The position numbers and the translations under genes are program-made. From NCBI RefSeq assembly GCF_009662475.1, contig NZ_CP045571.1:742501-806500 (forward strand): 64,000 nt of DNA, read 5' to 3'. Each line of letters begins with the position of its first letter. The stretch's first letter is position 1. Below, piece by piece: positions 16,813 to 30,473 of this stretch. The notes under the pieces are model-generated. The model searched no databases and was not told the origin of the DNA. It worked only from the letters and a program-made list of their open reading frames with translations. The stretch is from Acidithiobacillus thiooxidans ATCC 19377. Its GTDB lineage: Bacteria > Pseudomonadota > Gammaproteobacteria > Acidithiobacillales > Acidithiobacillaceae.

Positions 16813-18525
16813 TTAATGAACGGGCGAACTCGCGTTCAGGCGGTCCATCAGTTCGGCTTCATTCACCAGCGTATTTTCGCTGGCGCGGCGCGCCCGATAT
16901 TCCCAAACATTCTGCGCCAGTACCTTGTCACTGACCACCACCCGATGCGGCAAGCCGATCAAATCCATGGTCGCAAACTGCACACCGGGGCGTTCATCCC
17001 GATCATCCAGCAGCACATTGAAACCCGCCTGCTCCAGACGATCATGCAGAGCCTGAGCGGCGGCGGCAACTTCTGGGAATTTGCGGGCATTGATGGCGAC
17101 GATGCCCACATCGAAGGGGGTCAGCGACGCGGGCCAGATAATGCCGCGTTCGTCAAAATGCTGCTCCACCGCCGCTGCTACTACCCTGGATACCCCAATT
17201 CCGTAGCAACCCATGGTCACTGTGGCGTCGCGTCCGCTTTCGTCCAGCACAGTGATTTTCATGCGTTCACTGTAAACCTGCCCGAGCTGGAACACATGGC
17301 CTACCTCAATGCCCCGGCGGATGCCCAGCGTACCGGTACTACAGTGGGGGCAAGGGTCGCCAGCCCGGACATTGCGCAAGTCGGCGCTGTCCGGGCAGGA
17401 AAGATCCCGATCCCAGTTGAGATTCACCCAATGCGTATCCATTTCATTGGCCCCGGTGCTGAAATTGCCGACATTCAGGGCTCGATGATCAGCTAGCACC
17501 CGAATAGAAGTTTTTAAATCTTTGGGACCGATGAAACCAAGAGGAGCACCGGTAGCGGATTCGGCCTCTTCGGGCGTGGCCATTCTGACTTCGTCCACTT
17601 CCAGGGCATGAGCAGCCTTGATCAGGTTCAGTTCGTCATCGCCGCGTAACAGCAGCATGACCGGTTGCTCACCCGCCACGACCAGCACGGTTTTGACGAT
17701 CTGGCTGCTGGAAATGCCCAGCATGGCAGCCTGTTCGGCTACCGTCCGGATACCTGGCGTCTGCACCCGTGCCGCCTCCAGAGGGGCTTCTGCGGGCGCA
17801 GCTTTGGCGGGACTGCTGGCTTTTTCCATATTGGCCGCATAATCACAATGGTCGCAGGACACAATGGCATCTTCCCCGGAATCGGCCAGAACATGAAATT
17901 CGTGGGAACGCTTGCCGCCAATTGCCCCGTTGTCTGCCTCCACGGCCCGAAAATCCAGACCCAGGCGGGTGAAGGTCCGTTGGTAAGCGTCATACATGGT
18001 CTGATAAGTGATTTCCAGAGAAGCATGATCCACATGAAAGGAATAGGCGTCTTTCATGATGAATTCGCGACCACGCATCAGCCCGAAACGGGGTCGGATC
18101 TCGTCGCGGAACTTGGTTTGAATCTGATAAAAATTGACGGGAAGCTGCTTGTAGGAATGAATTTCGCGCCGCGCTAAATCGCTGATGACTTCTTCATGGG
18201 TAGGACCCAGACAAAAATCGCGCTGGTGGCGATCCTTGAGGCGCAGCAGTTCCGGCCCGTATTTTTCCCAGCGTCCTGATTCCTGCCACAGCTCGGCGGG
18301 CTGAACCACCGGCATCAGCACTTCCTGGGCACCGCTGCGGTCCATTTCCTCGCGGACAATGCGCTCCACCTTGCGCAATACCCGTAAGCCCAGAGGCATC
18401 CAGGTATATAATCCCGAGGCAAGGCGGCGAATAAAGCCCCCGCGCAGCAGCAACTGGTGGCTGACGAGTTCCGCCTCGGCGGGAGTTTCTTTCAGGGTCG
18501 GAATGAAAATCTGACTGGCGCGCAT
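16813..18525 (-). CDS. proS: Prolyl-tRNA synthetase
   Basis: ProS charges tRNA-Pro. The 570-residue protein is the long bacterial type: class II motifs at the N-terminal half ([51 protein letters not shown]), an inserted YbaK-like editing domain at about 225-390 that clears Ala-tRNA-Pro, and a C-terminal anticodon-binding domain. [10 protein letters not shown] is motif 3. The ATG at 18525 matches the family start [15 protein letters not shown]; a frame starting at 18570 adds 15 residues and is not supported. Confidence 0.97.
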   Translation of the reverse strand: MRASQIFIPTLKETPAEAELVSHQLLLRGGFIRRLASGLYTWMPLGLRVLRKVERIVREEMDRSGAQEVLMPVVQPAELWQESGRWEKYGPELLRLKDRHQRDFCLGPTHEEVISDLARREIHSYKQLPVNFYQIQTKFRDEIRPRFGLMRGREFIMKDAYSFHVDHASLEITYQTMYDAYQRTFTRLGLDFRAVEADNGAIGGKRSHEFHVLADSGEDAIVSCDHCDYAANMEKASSPAKAAPAEAPLEAARVQTPGIRTVAEQAAMLGISSSQIVKTVLVVAGEQPVMLLLRGDDELNLIKAAHALEVDEVRMATPEEAESATGAPLGFIGPKDLKTSIRVLADHRALNVGNFSTGANEMDTHWVNLNWDRDLSCPDSADLRNVRAGDPCPHCSTGTLGIRRGIEVGHVFQLGQVYSERMKITVLDESGRDATVTMGCYGIGVSRVVAAAVEQHFDERGIIWPASLTPFDVGIVAINARKFPEVAAAAQALHDRLEQAGFNVLLDDRDERPGVQFATMDLIGLPHRVVVSDKVLAQNVWEYRARRASENTLVNEAELMDRLNASSPVH

Positions 18526-18649
18526 AAAAGTCTCAAATGAAAAGGTAGCGCACAGTGTAAGAAAGGCCACAACACAAAGAAAGAGGTAAAGCTTTTTACT
18601 AACGAATCAGGATGACGTGAACTTCAGTACTTCAGAGAAGCCTATGAGT

Positions 18650-18697
18650 TTATGGATAAGTAAGCAACGCGGAAGCATCCAGTACTGACTTACTCAT
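18650..18697 (-). pseudogene. vapC (PIN toxin) remnant, first 15 codons
   Basis: An ATG overlaps the stop of the antitoxin gene, as in vapBC operons, and opens a frame reading MSKSVLDASALLTYP before a stop. The VLDASALL part matches the first strand of PIN-domain toxins, including the first acidic metal ligand. Nothing PIN-like can be read in any frame of the 120 bases that follow, so the toxin has been lost by deletion or decay. The stretch between here and proS contains no other gene. Confidence 0.6.
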
Positions 18698-19037
18698 ATT
18701 TTGCTGCAAGGCGTCGTTCGGCGATGAGCTCTTCTGTGAGTGATCTGCCATGTTTGTTATTATCTGTCAATTTTTGAAATAAACCACGGCTTCCTCGTAC
18801 TGCTTCTTCCGGGTGAAACCGGTGCTGATAATCAGGTTGCTCGCGACTTTCCATAAAGTCAGCACTGACCCCTTCACCATTAAACCAGCTTTCCCAGGAT
18901 TCCCCTGCAGGTACCAGGATGCGCACACGACCCAAGGCGACGACATCCACGCGCTTCACATCACTGGGGAAAGCGATGGATTTGGGCAGTCGTACGGCCT
19001 GACTACGATTAATTTGAAAGACGGTCGCTTGTTCCAT
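18690..19037 (-). CDS. Hybrid antitoxin: VagC/VapB-type head, extra C-terminal tail
   Basis: The first 70 residues (FQINRSQAVRLPKS through DFMESREQPDYQ) match the AbrB-fold VagC/VapB antitoxins, which normally end there at about 75 residues. This protein continues to 115 residues. The tail (FHPEEAV, then GRSLTEELIAERRLAAKYE) looks like the toxin-wrapping end of a different antitoxin type that pairs with PIN toxins, and it is followed directly by a vapC start codon. The simplest reading is recombination of two antitoxin genes. The cognate toxin is now a 15-codon stub, so this is an orphan antitoxin that may still bind DNA. Confidence 0.7.
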   Translation of the reverse strand: MEQATVFQINRSQAVRLPKSIAFPSDVKRVDVVALGRVRILVPAGESWESWFNGEGVSADFMESREQPDYQHRFHPEEAVRGSRGLFQKLTDNNKHGRSLTEELIAERRLAAKYE

Positions 19038-19052
19038 GATGGCTGCCTCTAC

Positions 19053-19080
19053 TGTATATGGCGTTGGGATATCCTACCAA
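19053..19080 (-). promoter_or_regulatory. Candidate promoter of hybrid antitoxin gene
   Basis: On the minus strand TTGGTA (19075-19080) and TATACA (19053-19058) are separated by 16 bases and lie 15 bases before the antitoxin ATG. The match to sigma70 boxes is fair, and the short leader is usual for autoregulated antitoxins. Confidence 0.4.
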
Positions 19081-19184
19081 CTGCCGGACTCGGTAGCAAT
19101 TATCAGTGACCCAATTTCCTACAAATATTTTCAGTTTTCTGAACCGTCTGGCGGGAGATCGTCACATTGCAGCTTGGCGGTTTA

Positions 19185-19218
19185 TACGGCAAAATACCGT
19201 ATACGGTATTTTGCCGTA
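19185..19218. promoter_or_regulatory. 34-bp perfect palindrome, likely tacAT operator
   Basis: The sequence is a perfect inverted repeat without spacer, each half reading TACGGCAAAATACCGTA. It ends 10 bases before the tacA start, and the GGAGA ribosome site follows it. DUF1778 antitoxins bind palindromic sites before their own operons, so this is the expected autorepression operator. The transcript would also fold into a strong hairpin just before the ribosome site. Confidence 0.75.
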
Positions 19219-19228
19219 ATCTCTGGAG

Positions 19229-19501
19229 ATGGATATGACGGCAGCTCGGTTTGAGTTGAAAATGGATGTAGAAGAAAAGGAAGTTGTAGCGCGTGCTGCG
19301 GCCCTGGCGGGTACGACCATGGCCGCATTCGTACGCAACGCAGCCAAAGAAAAGGCACGCGACCTGTTGGAACGGGAGTCACGCATTACGATGTCGAACG
19401 ACGATTTTCAGGCCTTAACAAGGGCTCTGAATGGGGCATTTATGCCCAACGCTCCCTTACAAAATGCCATGGATCTTGCGCGTAAAGTTCGGCGTGCTTG
19501 A
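19229..19501 (+). CDS. tacA: DUF1778 antitoxin (TacA type)
   Basis: The 90-residue protein has the ribbon-helix-helix N-terminus of DUF1778 (RFELKMDVEEKEVVARAAAL, then GTTMAAFVRNAAKEKA) and a C-terminal tail (FQALTRALNGAF) that wraps and inhibits a GNAT toxin. It binds the operator palindrome just upstream. The start may be the ATG at 19229 or the one at 19235; GGAGA precedes both. It overlaps the toxin gene by 8 bases, the usual coupling in tacAT operons. Confidence 0.92.
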   Translation: MDMTAARFELKMDVEEKEVVARAAALAGTTMAAFVRNAAKEKARDLLERESRITMSNDDFQALTRALNGAFMPNAPLQNAMDLARKVRRA

Positions 19502-19991
19502 AATCCAACTGTTGGACCCGCAGCGTCATGACCGTCAGGCTTTTACATCTGCTGTGGACGCGCTGGATGAGTATCTGCATCGCTTTGCCGTTCAGCATGT
19601 GAAAAAGGGTATTACCGTGGTTTATGTACTGGTTGATACAGACAAACCGAAAACTATTCTGGGTTACTACAGTTTGAGTGCTGCCCAGATTGACGCCATG
19701 CAAATGGACGCGCCCACCCGAAAAAAGCTGCCGCGCTACCCCGTGCCCTGTTTCCGACTGGGGCGTCTGGCAGTGGATTCAGCGCATCAGGGGAAAGGAT
19801 TGGGGCGCCTCCTCATGGGTTGTGCTGTTGAACATTGTCTGGAGGCCCGTAAAACAGTAGCTGCCTATGCGCTGGTGGTCGATGCCAAAGGGGAAGAGGC
19901 CAAGGCGTTTTATGTGCACTACGGTTTTCTGTCTTGCAAAGATGATCCGATGACCCTGTACCTGTCGTTGGGCTTTTTCTGGCAGAGCTGA
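19494..19991 (+). CDS. tacT: GNAT-family toxin (TacT type)
   Basis: TacT toxins acetylate the amino group of charged aminoacyl-tRNAs and stop translation. The 165-residue protein has the acetyl-CoA loop RLAVDSAHQGKGLGRLLM at about 88-105 and the catalytic tyrosine region FYVHYGF near 142. I chose the GTG at 19494, which overlaps the end of tacA and gives the normal N-terminus LEIQLLDPQRHDRQAF; the longer frame from 19431 reads inside tacA and is rejected. All expected active-site parts are present, so the toxin looks functional. Confidence 0.92.
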   Translation: MLEIQLLDPQRHDRQAFTSAVDALDEYLHRFAVQHVKKGITVVYVLVDTDKPKTILGYYSLSAAQIDAMQMDAPTRKKLPRYPVPCFRLGRLAVDSAHQGKGLGRLLMGCAVEHCLEARKTVAAYALVVDAKGEEAKAFYVHYGFLSCKDDPMTLYLSLGFFWQS

Positions 19992-20064
19992 CCGTACGGT
20001 GGCATAATCCCTCGCCAGCAGAAGCACCAGGCAGCACACCCCTATTTGGCGGATACCTACAAAT

Positions 20065-22131
20065 TTGACCAGTCCCAGCTTTAGCGCGCAAAACGCCCAC
20101 ATTATTCTCATCAATTGGAATAGCCTTGCCGATACGCGGCGTTGTTTGCGGGCACTGAGGGAACTCAGCGAAACCCCGGGGCATATCTGGATTGTGGATA
20201 ATGGTTCGACAGATGGCAGTGCCGATGCCATGGCAGCCTGGTTAGCTTCCTGCACCTTACCCATTACCCTGATTCGTACCGGCGAGAATCTGGGTTTTGG
20301 CGGGGGTTGTAATGTCGGCATCCGTCACGCACTGGATGCAGGTGCTACCGCCCTCTGGATCCTCAATAATGATGCCATTGTCCACAAGGACGCCCTCAAT
20401 GCGCTGCTGGCAGAGATGCAAAGCAATGCGCAGGTAGGTGCGGTCGGTTCAGCCATTTACGATCTGGAACACCCGCAAAAGGTGCTGGTCTGGGGCGGTG
20501 GTCATGTCCTCTCGTGGTTGGGTTTGGCGCATCATGCCAAGCGTACGCTTCCCGCCGCGCGGCTGGATTATCTGACAGGGGCCAGTCTGTTGCTGCGCCG
20601 TGAGGCGCTGGAGCAAATCGGCCTCTTTGATGACGATCAATTTTTCATGTACTGGGAAGACACCGACTTGTGCTACCGCCTGCGGGCACAGGGCTGGCAA
20701 CTGGCAGTGGCCGCCGACTCCCATATCTGGCATCAGCACTCGTCCAGTCTGGGGCACGATCATCCCCTGAAGGATTATTATGTGACCAACTCGGCGGGGC
20801 ACTTTTTGTCCCGCTACGCGCGTTTTCCCCGACTAAGCTGGACGCTGGGTTCTCTGGTGCGCATCAGCAAGCGTTTGCGTGCCGGCCAAAGGAACAATAT
20901 TCGTGCCATTTGGGAAGCGCGCAAGGGCTTGGCCTACAGCGAACAGGTGCCCACGCCGGTACCCTTGCCGCAAACCGAAAGGCGCCGCACCGTCCGTGTA
21001 GCCATAGAAGCCACCACGATGCAAGGACGTCCAGCAGGTATTGGTCATTTTTCCGAAGAACTGATTAAAGTCCTGACCCAAACCCCCGCCGTAAAGCTGA
21101 CCTATTTCACCACCACCAGCTACTCCGATCAGCCCCCGCATCCCGCCGGATTAAGCATTCCGCAGCGGGGCGAGTGGAAAAAGAAGATTCCACTGGGCCG
21201 TGAAGTGCAATTTTATCTGCAGGGACGGCAACTGGAACGCCTCAAAAAGCGCTGGCGACCGGAAATTATTTTGGGCATGAATTACGTGCTGCCTAAGGGC
21301 CGTTCCCCCCAGGTGCTGGTAGTGCATGACCTTTCCCACATGGACATGCCCGAAGCACATCCTCCGGGACGGGTGCATTTTTTGAATCGGCACCTGCGTC
21401 CGGCCCTGGAAAGAGCCAATGCGGTGGTAACCATCTCGCATTTTACCAAGGGCGAACTCCTGAAGCACTTCCCGGAATTGGCAGGGCGCATTCATGTTGT
21501 GTACCAGGGTATTTCCGAGCGATTTTCAGCGCCCGTGAGCGAGGCAACCCGGCGGGCATTACGCGTCGCCCTGGATGGAGATCCGCGCTCCTATTTTCTG
21601 TTTTTATCGACGCTGGAACCCCGCAAAAACATGGAACGACTGCTCCTTGCCTATGAGGGGTTGGCAGACCGCATCAAACGCCAGTATCCCCTGGTGCTGG
21701 TGGGGCAGATGGGCTGGCAGGAAAGCCGTTTTGCCCCCATTCTAGAACGCATGCAGACACGGGGTGAAATTGTCCTGCTGGGCTATCTGCGCGATGAACT
21801 CTTACCGGCCTTATTGGAGCGGGCTGTGGCCCTGATTTATCCCTCTCTCTATGAAGGTTTTGGTTTGCCGCCCGTAGAAGCTATGGCCAGTGGTTGCCCA
21901 GTGCTGGCCAGTAATAGCACGGCTATCCCTGAGGTTTGTGGAGATGCTGTCCTTTACTGTGATCCGCTCAGTATAGAATCCATTCGCGATGGCATGACCC
22001 GTCTGGCGGAAGATAAAGCCCTGCGGCATGATCTGGCCAAAAAAGGGAAAACGCAGGCGGCACAATACCACTGGCAGCGGGCAGGGAAGCAGATGCTGGG
22101 GATTTTGCGGGAAGTCGCGGGGCGGGGGTAG
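20065..22131 (+). CDS. Two-domain glycosyltransferase, GT2 fused to GT4
   Basis: The 688-residue protein joins a GT-A family 2 domain (about 10-270; HIILINWNSLADT, IVDNGSTDGS, ILNNDA and YWEDTDLCYRLRAQG) to a GT-B family 4 domain (about 310-688; LEPRKNMERLLLAY, then YEGFGLPPVEAMASG). The first part resembles WcaA/rhamnosyl-type transferases. It probably adds two successive sugars in surface polysaccharide assembly. The start is the weakest part: TTG at 20065 lacks a clear ribosome site, yet the GT2 fold begins soon after it. It lies 74 bases after tacT and opens the polysaccharide cluster on the plus strand. Confidence 0.85.
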   Translation: MTSPSFSAQNAHIILINWNSLADTRRCLRALRELSETPGHIWIVDNGSTDGSADAMAAWLASCTLPITLIRTGENLGFGGGCNVGIRHALDAGATALWILNNDAIVHKDALNALLAEMQSNAQVGAVGSAIYDLEHPQKVLVWGGGHVLSWLGLAHHAKRTLPAARLDYLTGASLLLRREALEQIGLFDDDQFFMYWEDTDLCYRLRAQGWQLAVAADSHIWHQHSSSLGHDHPLKDYYVTNSAGHFLSRYARFPRLSWTLGSLVRISKRLRAGQRNNIRAIWEARKGLAYSEQVPTPVPLPQTERRRTVRVAIEATTMQGRPAGIGHFSEELIKVLTQTPAVKLTYFTTTSYSDQPPHPAGLSIPQRGEWKKKIPLGREVQFYLQGRQLERLKKRWRPEIILGMNYVLPKGRSPQVLVVHDLSHMDMPEAHPPGRVHFLNRHLRPALERANAVVTISHFTKGELLKHFPELAGRIHVVYQGISERFSAPVSEATRRALRVALDGDPRSYFLFLSTLEPRKNMERLLLAYEGLADRIKRQYPLVLVGQMGWQESRFAPILERMQTRGEIVLLGYLRDELLPALLERAVALIYPSLYEGFGLPPVEAMASGCPVLASNSTAIPEVCGDAVLYCDPLSIESIRDGMTRLAEDKALRHDLAKKGKTQAAQYHWQRAGKQMLGILREVAGRG

Positions 22132-22296
22132 GTTTTGCGGAAGAACTTGTTTTTTTTGGTACCGCTATGATGCAGATAGTGAAATAACGTATGAGCTATG
22201 TGATGTCCTAGAGACGTGTTGCATAGGTTACAGTCGCGAAAAATCTTCGGATGGTAGCTGAGAAAGGTTAAGAGGCATAAAATTCATAGAATAACC

Positions 22297-23556
22297 ATGA
22301 CATTACCGAAAATTGAGTATTTTGGTTACTTGAGTGCTGCCAGTGGCCTAGGCGTCGCAGCTAGAGGATATCTGAGCGTCTTAAAGTCGATCGGCTATCC
22401 ATTACGCTGCCACGATTTGACGCCTTCCAGCCATCGTAGCCTGCAGCTACCTGTTGAGTGTGCAGGAACATGCTGGAACCAACAGGGCCCAATTATTCGC
22501 ATCTTGCATGTCAACGCTGAAGAGTTACCCCGCATCCTCCGCGTTATTCCTTCGGAATCCTCAGACAATGTTTATCAAATTGGTATTTGGGCTTGGGAAA
22601 CTGATAGATTTCCCAAACAGTGGCTGGATAGATTTTCATATTTAGATGAAGTGTGGGTGGGTAGCCAATTTATGGCTTCAGCGATCACTGCGTATAGCCC
22701 TGTTCCGGTAACCGTTGTACCTTATGTTGTGGATGTCCCAAAATCTATGACCATCAATCCTGGTTCAGATAATAGTCCCTTCACCTTTTTTTTCAGCTTT
22801 GATTACAAGAGTATAGTTGAACGCAAGAATCCTCTTGGTTTGATTGAAGCGTTTCGCGCTGCATTTATCGCTGGTGAGCGGGTTCGTCTGCGCATTAAAT
22901 CAAGCCATGCATCTTCGCGACCAGAGTATGCCAGGCAACTGCAAAATGCGGCTACTGGTTTGCCTGTAGAGTTTATGGATGAAATAGTAGACACACAAAC
23001 TAATTGGGAACTGCTGGCATCTGCAGATGCCTATGTTTCATTGCATCGATCCGAAGGTTTCGGGTTGGGTATGGCTGAGGCAATGGCTTTGGGAAGGCCT
23101 GTAATGGCAACAGCTTATGGTGGAAACTGTGATTATATGAATGGTGATAATTCGGCCTTGGTGAAATATACCTTGTTCAAGACTCTAAAAGCCTATCCTC
23201 CTTATCCTATGGGTACAATATGGGCTGAAACAGATCACAATGATGCAATAATACAGATGCGGCGTTTGTACGAAGACGTTGCATGGCGCCAGACCATAGG
23301 CCTTAATGCGCAGGCTTACATGCTTAACTATTATAGCCCTGAAGCTATCGCAGGTTTAATTAGTCAGCGTCTTTCTGAAATTGAGAAACTGGGATATCCT
23401 CGTTCAAAAGGTCCATCTAAGAAGAATGCTCGAATTATTAGTCGAAGCATATGGAGGCCACTGCGAAGTGGATGGCATTTTACATTGGCTATTCTTCCTG
23501 ATCGGTATCATAAATATTTGTTTGGATTACGCAGGGTTTTGGGATCAAAAAAATAG
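22297..23556 (+). CDS. Glycosyltransferase family 4
   Basis: The 419-residue protein is a GT-B enzyme. The C-terminal half has the GT4 donor-binding motif SEGFGLGMAEAMALGRPV with the two glutamates, preceded by FDYKSIVERKNPLGLIEAFRAAF. The N-terminal part (GYLSAASGLGVAARGYL) is the acceptor domain. No membrane segment is seen. The gene is visibly richer in A and T than its neighbours and sits alone on the plus strand, separated from the GT2-GT4 gene by 165 bases in which I see no gene or clear terminator. It converges on the next gene. Donor and acceptor cannot be assigned. Confidence 0.85.
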   Translation: MTLPKIEYFGYLSAASGLGVAARGYLSVLKSIGYPLRCHDLTPSSHRSLQLPVECAGTCWNQQGPIIRILHVNAEELPRILRVIPSESSDNVYQIGIWAWETDRFPKQWLDRFSYLDEVWVGSQFMASAITAYSPVPVTVVPYVVDVPKSMTINPGSDNSPFTFFFSFDYKSIVERKNPLGLIEAFRAAFIAGERVRLRIKSSHASSRPEYARQLQNAATGLPVEFMDEIVDTQTNWELLASADAYVSLHRSEGFGLGMAEAMALGRPVMATAYGGNCDYMNGDNSALVKYTLFKTLKAYPPYPMGTIWAETDHNDAIIQMRRLYEDVAWRQTIGLNAQAYMLNYYSPEAIAGLISQRLSEIEKLGYPRSKGPSKKNARIISRSIWRPLRSGWHFTLAILPDRYHKYLFGLRRVLGSKK

Positions 23557-23567
23557 GTTAACTGAAG

Positions 23568-24749
23568 TCAGGATAGCCTGCGATACACGGCAAGTGTCTG
23601 TTCTGCGCATTTCTGCCAACTGAAATCCATGGATCGCTTTAGACCAGATTGTGCATACTTTTGTGCGAGAGATGGGTTGTTTAGTAGATTATTCAATCCG
23701 TCTCTAATCGCGTCAGTGAATGTCGGATCGATCTCCAGTGCAGCGCCACCAGACACTTCGTGCAAAGAGGTATTGTTGGAAGTGAGCACTGGCGTCCCGC
23801 TGGCAAATGCCTCTAGCACTGGCAAGCCGAAACCTTCATATAAAGAAGGGTAGGCAAAGACTGCAGCCGAAGCATACAAGTCCTGCAATTGCGTGCGAGG
23901 CAAATAGCCAGTGCGTATGATATTTGCCTTTACCTCCAAGCTTTTTAAGCAAGCCAGCAATTTTGAATCACGCCAACCGCTTCCACCCACTAATACCAAT
24001 GGATATTCCTTAAGGACACTCTCGGGAAGAGTGGAATAAGCGGTAACTAAACGTTCAATGTTCTTGCGTGGCTCCAGTGTGGCTACGGACAACACAAAGC
24101 CACGATAGTGCAGTCTAAACTGTTTAAGCGTATCCGCAACATCATTTGCAGTTCGTTCGTGAAAACCGACATCGGTACCTAGATACGTGACGGTAATTTT
24201 GTTCAGGGGGACACTATATAGTTCAGTAATTTCCTCAGCTACAAAATGAGAGTCGGTCACTATATGATCCGCCCGCATGATGACTTTGCTAAGTTTGATG
24301 TTCAATAATTTTACGCGTTCAGGTGGATGAAACTGAGGATGTCGAATATGGGAAAGATCATGCACATTAATTACTAATGGCCCTGAATAAGGAACGGGAA
24401 TAAAATTTGGTTCGTGATACACATAACCCGTACTTGCAAGCTTTCTAATGGATCGACTTTCAATCCACCTGTTCCAGGCGTTCACAGCTACATAGGCATC
24501 AGGAACGCCCTGTCTGATAAGTTTTTTGACAGCATCTAATGGGGGCTTTTTTGTTCTAATGGTGGTAGGTATTTGTTTTGTTTTAACAAAATTACTTAGT
24601 GTTGTTCCACTATAAATTTCTCTGCTCAGAAATCCGCTTAATTCTTCAATCTCATCACTATTACCCATTTCTTCAATTAAATGCTGTGTATAGTGACCGA
24701 TACCTGTACGCGGATATAAAAGGGTTTGTAAATTGAATAATACTTTCAA
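23568..24749 (-). CDS. Glycosyltransferase family 4
   Basis: The 393-residue GT-B enzyme has VLSVATLEPRKNIERLV in the middle and the GT4 motif YEGFGLPVLEAFASGTPVL near 290. It is similar in layout to the C-terminal domain of the three-domain enzyme upstream and to mannosyl- or rhamnosyltransferases of ABC-exported O-antigens such as WbpY/WbpZ. It is the last gene of the minus-strand run that begins with wzm, 15 bases after rmd. Its base composition is more AT-rich than rmd and gmd, suggesting separate acquisition. Confidence 0.87.
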   Translation of the reverse strand: MKVLFNLQTLLYPRTGIGHYTQHLIEEMGNSDEIEELSGFLSREIYSGTTLSNFVKTKQIPTTIRTKKPPLDAVKKLIRQGVPDAYVAVNAWNRWIESRSIRKLASTGYVYHEPNFIPVPYSGPLVINVHDLSHIRHPQFHPPERVKLLNIKLSKVIMRADHIVTDSHFVAEEITELYSVPLNKITVTYLGTDVGFHERTANDVADTLKQFRLHYRGFVLSVATLEPRKNIERLVTAYSTLPESVLKEYPLVLVGGSGWRDSKLLACLKSLEVKANIIRTGYLPRTQLQDLYASAAVFAYPSLYEGFGLPVLEAFASGTPVLTSNNTSLHEVSGGAALEIDPTFTDAIRDGLNNLLNNPSLAQKYAQSGLKRSMDFSWQKCAEQTLAVYRRLS

Positions 24750-24764
24750 TTTGTCACCATAATA

Positions 24765-25691
24765 TTAACTCTCCAACATCCAGCGCAAAGTCTGTTTTAT
24801 GGGAATAGGGGAGAATGGGCCGAGGTGTTGTTGCAGTCTGGCCGCAGAGCCCAGCAGGCGGGGGACTTCATTGGCGCGGACAAAGGCCGGGTTCACCCGG
24901 ATGTCTAGAGAGTGGCCACTGAGTTGTTCGGTCAGGGCCATGATCTCGCGTAGGGAGTGGGCTTGCCCGGAGCAGACATTGAAGGTTTGTCCGGCTACGC
25001 CTTCGGCCTCCAGGAGCAGATGCACATAACGGTCCACCACGTCGCGCACATCCGAAAAATCCCGGCTGACATCGAGATTACCCAGCTCAATGAAAGGCGC
25101 GCGGCGTTTGAAGTGACTGACGATTTTAGGAATGAGAAACTTGTCATCCTGCCCGACGCCGGTGTAGTTGAAGGGCCGAGCGATGACAATGGGCAGTTTA
25201 TCCAACCAGGTATGGGCCATGTGCTCCATGGCCAGTTTACTGCAGGCATAGTGATTGACTGGCGCCGGACAGATGCTTTCGTCGATGACTTCCACAGCGG
25301 GGGTGCCATACACATTGGCGGAACTGGCGAGCAGGATTCGTTGCGGCGGTGTTTTGAGGGTGCTCAAGGCTTCCAGCAGATGGAGAGTCCCGAAAAGGTT
25401 GACGGCATAAAAAGCCTGGGCGTCGCCATGACCAACGAAGGCCAGCCCGGCGAGATGGACGACATGGGTAGGTTGGACTTGGGTAACAGCGGCTTTTACG
25501 GAAGCGGCATCGGTCAGATCGGCACGGATTTCCTCGGCATTTTTTGCTTCGCCCTGCACCAGTCCGATGACCTGGGCGCCACGGGCACGCAGACGACTGG
25601 CCAGATACTGCCCCGTAAAACCGCGCAGGCCAGTGACCAGAATGGTCTGGCCTGCAGCACTGGGTGTTGGCTTGGATTCAGGATGCGTCAA
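24765..25691 (-). CDS. rmd: GDP-6-deoxy-D-mannose reductase
   Basis: Rmd reduces the 4-keto group of GDP-4-keto-6-deoxy-mannose to give GDP-D-rhamnose. The 308-residue SDR-type protein has the Rossmann motif GLRGFTGQYLASRL at about 20-33 and the catalytic YACSK at about 147-151. The companion gmd supplies its substrate 19 bases upstream. An alternative is GDP-fucose synthase, but that enzyme is longer and has different flanking motifs; the pairing and sequence favour Rmd. This makes D-rhamnose the expected sugar of the polysaccharide. Confidence 0.85.
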   Translation of the reverse strand: MTHPESKPTPSAAGQTILVTGLRGFTGQYLASRLRARGAQVIGLVQGEAKNAEEIRADLTDAASVKAAVTQVQPTHVVHLAGLAFVGHGDAQAFYAVNLFGTLHLLEALSTLKTPPQRILLASSANVYGTPAVEVIDESICPAPVNHYACSKLAMEHMAHTWLDKLPIVIARPFNYTGVGQDDKFLIPKIVSHFKRRAPFIELGNLDVSRDFSDVRDVVDRYVHLLLEAEGVAGQTFNVCSGQAHSLREIMALTEQLSGHSLDIRVNPAFVRANEVPRLLGSAARLQQHLGPFSPIPIKQTLRWMLES

Positions 25692-25710
25692 TTTGGCCTC
25701 CGCAGGTTGT

Positions 25711-30472
<4,762 letters not shown>

Positions 30473-30473
<1 letters not shown>

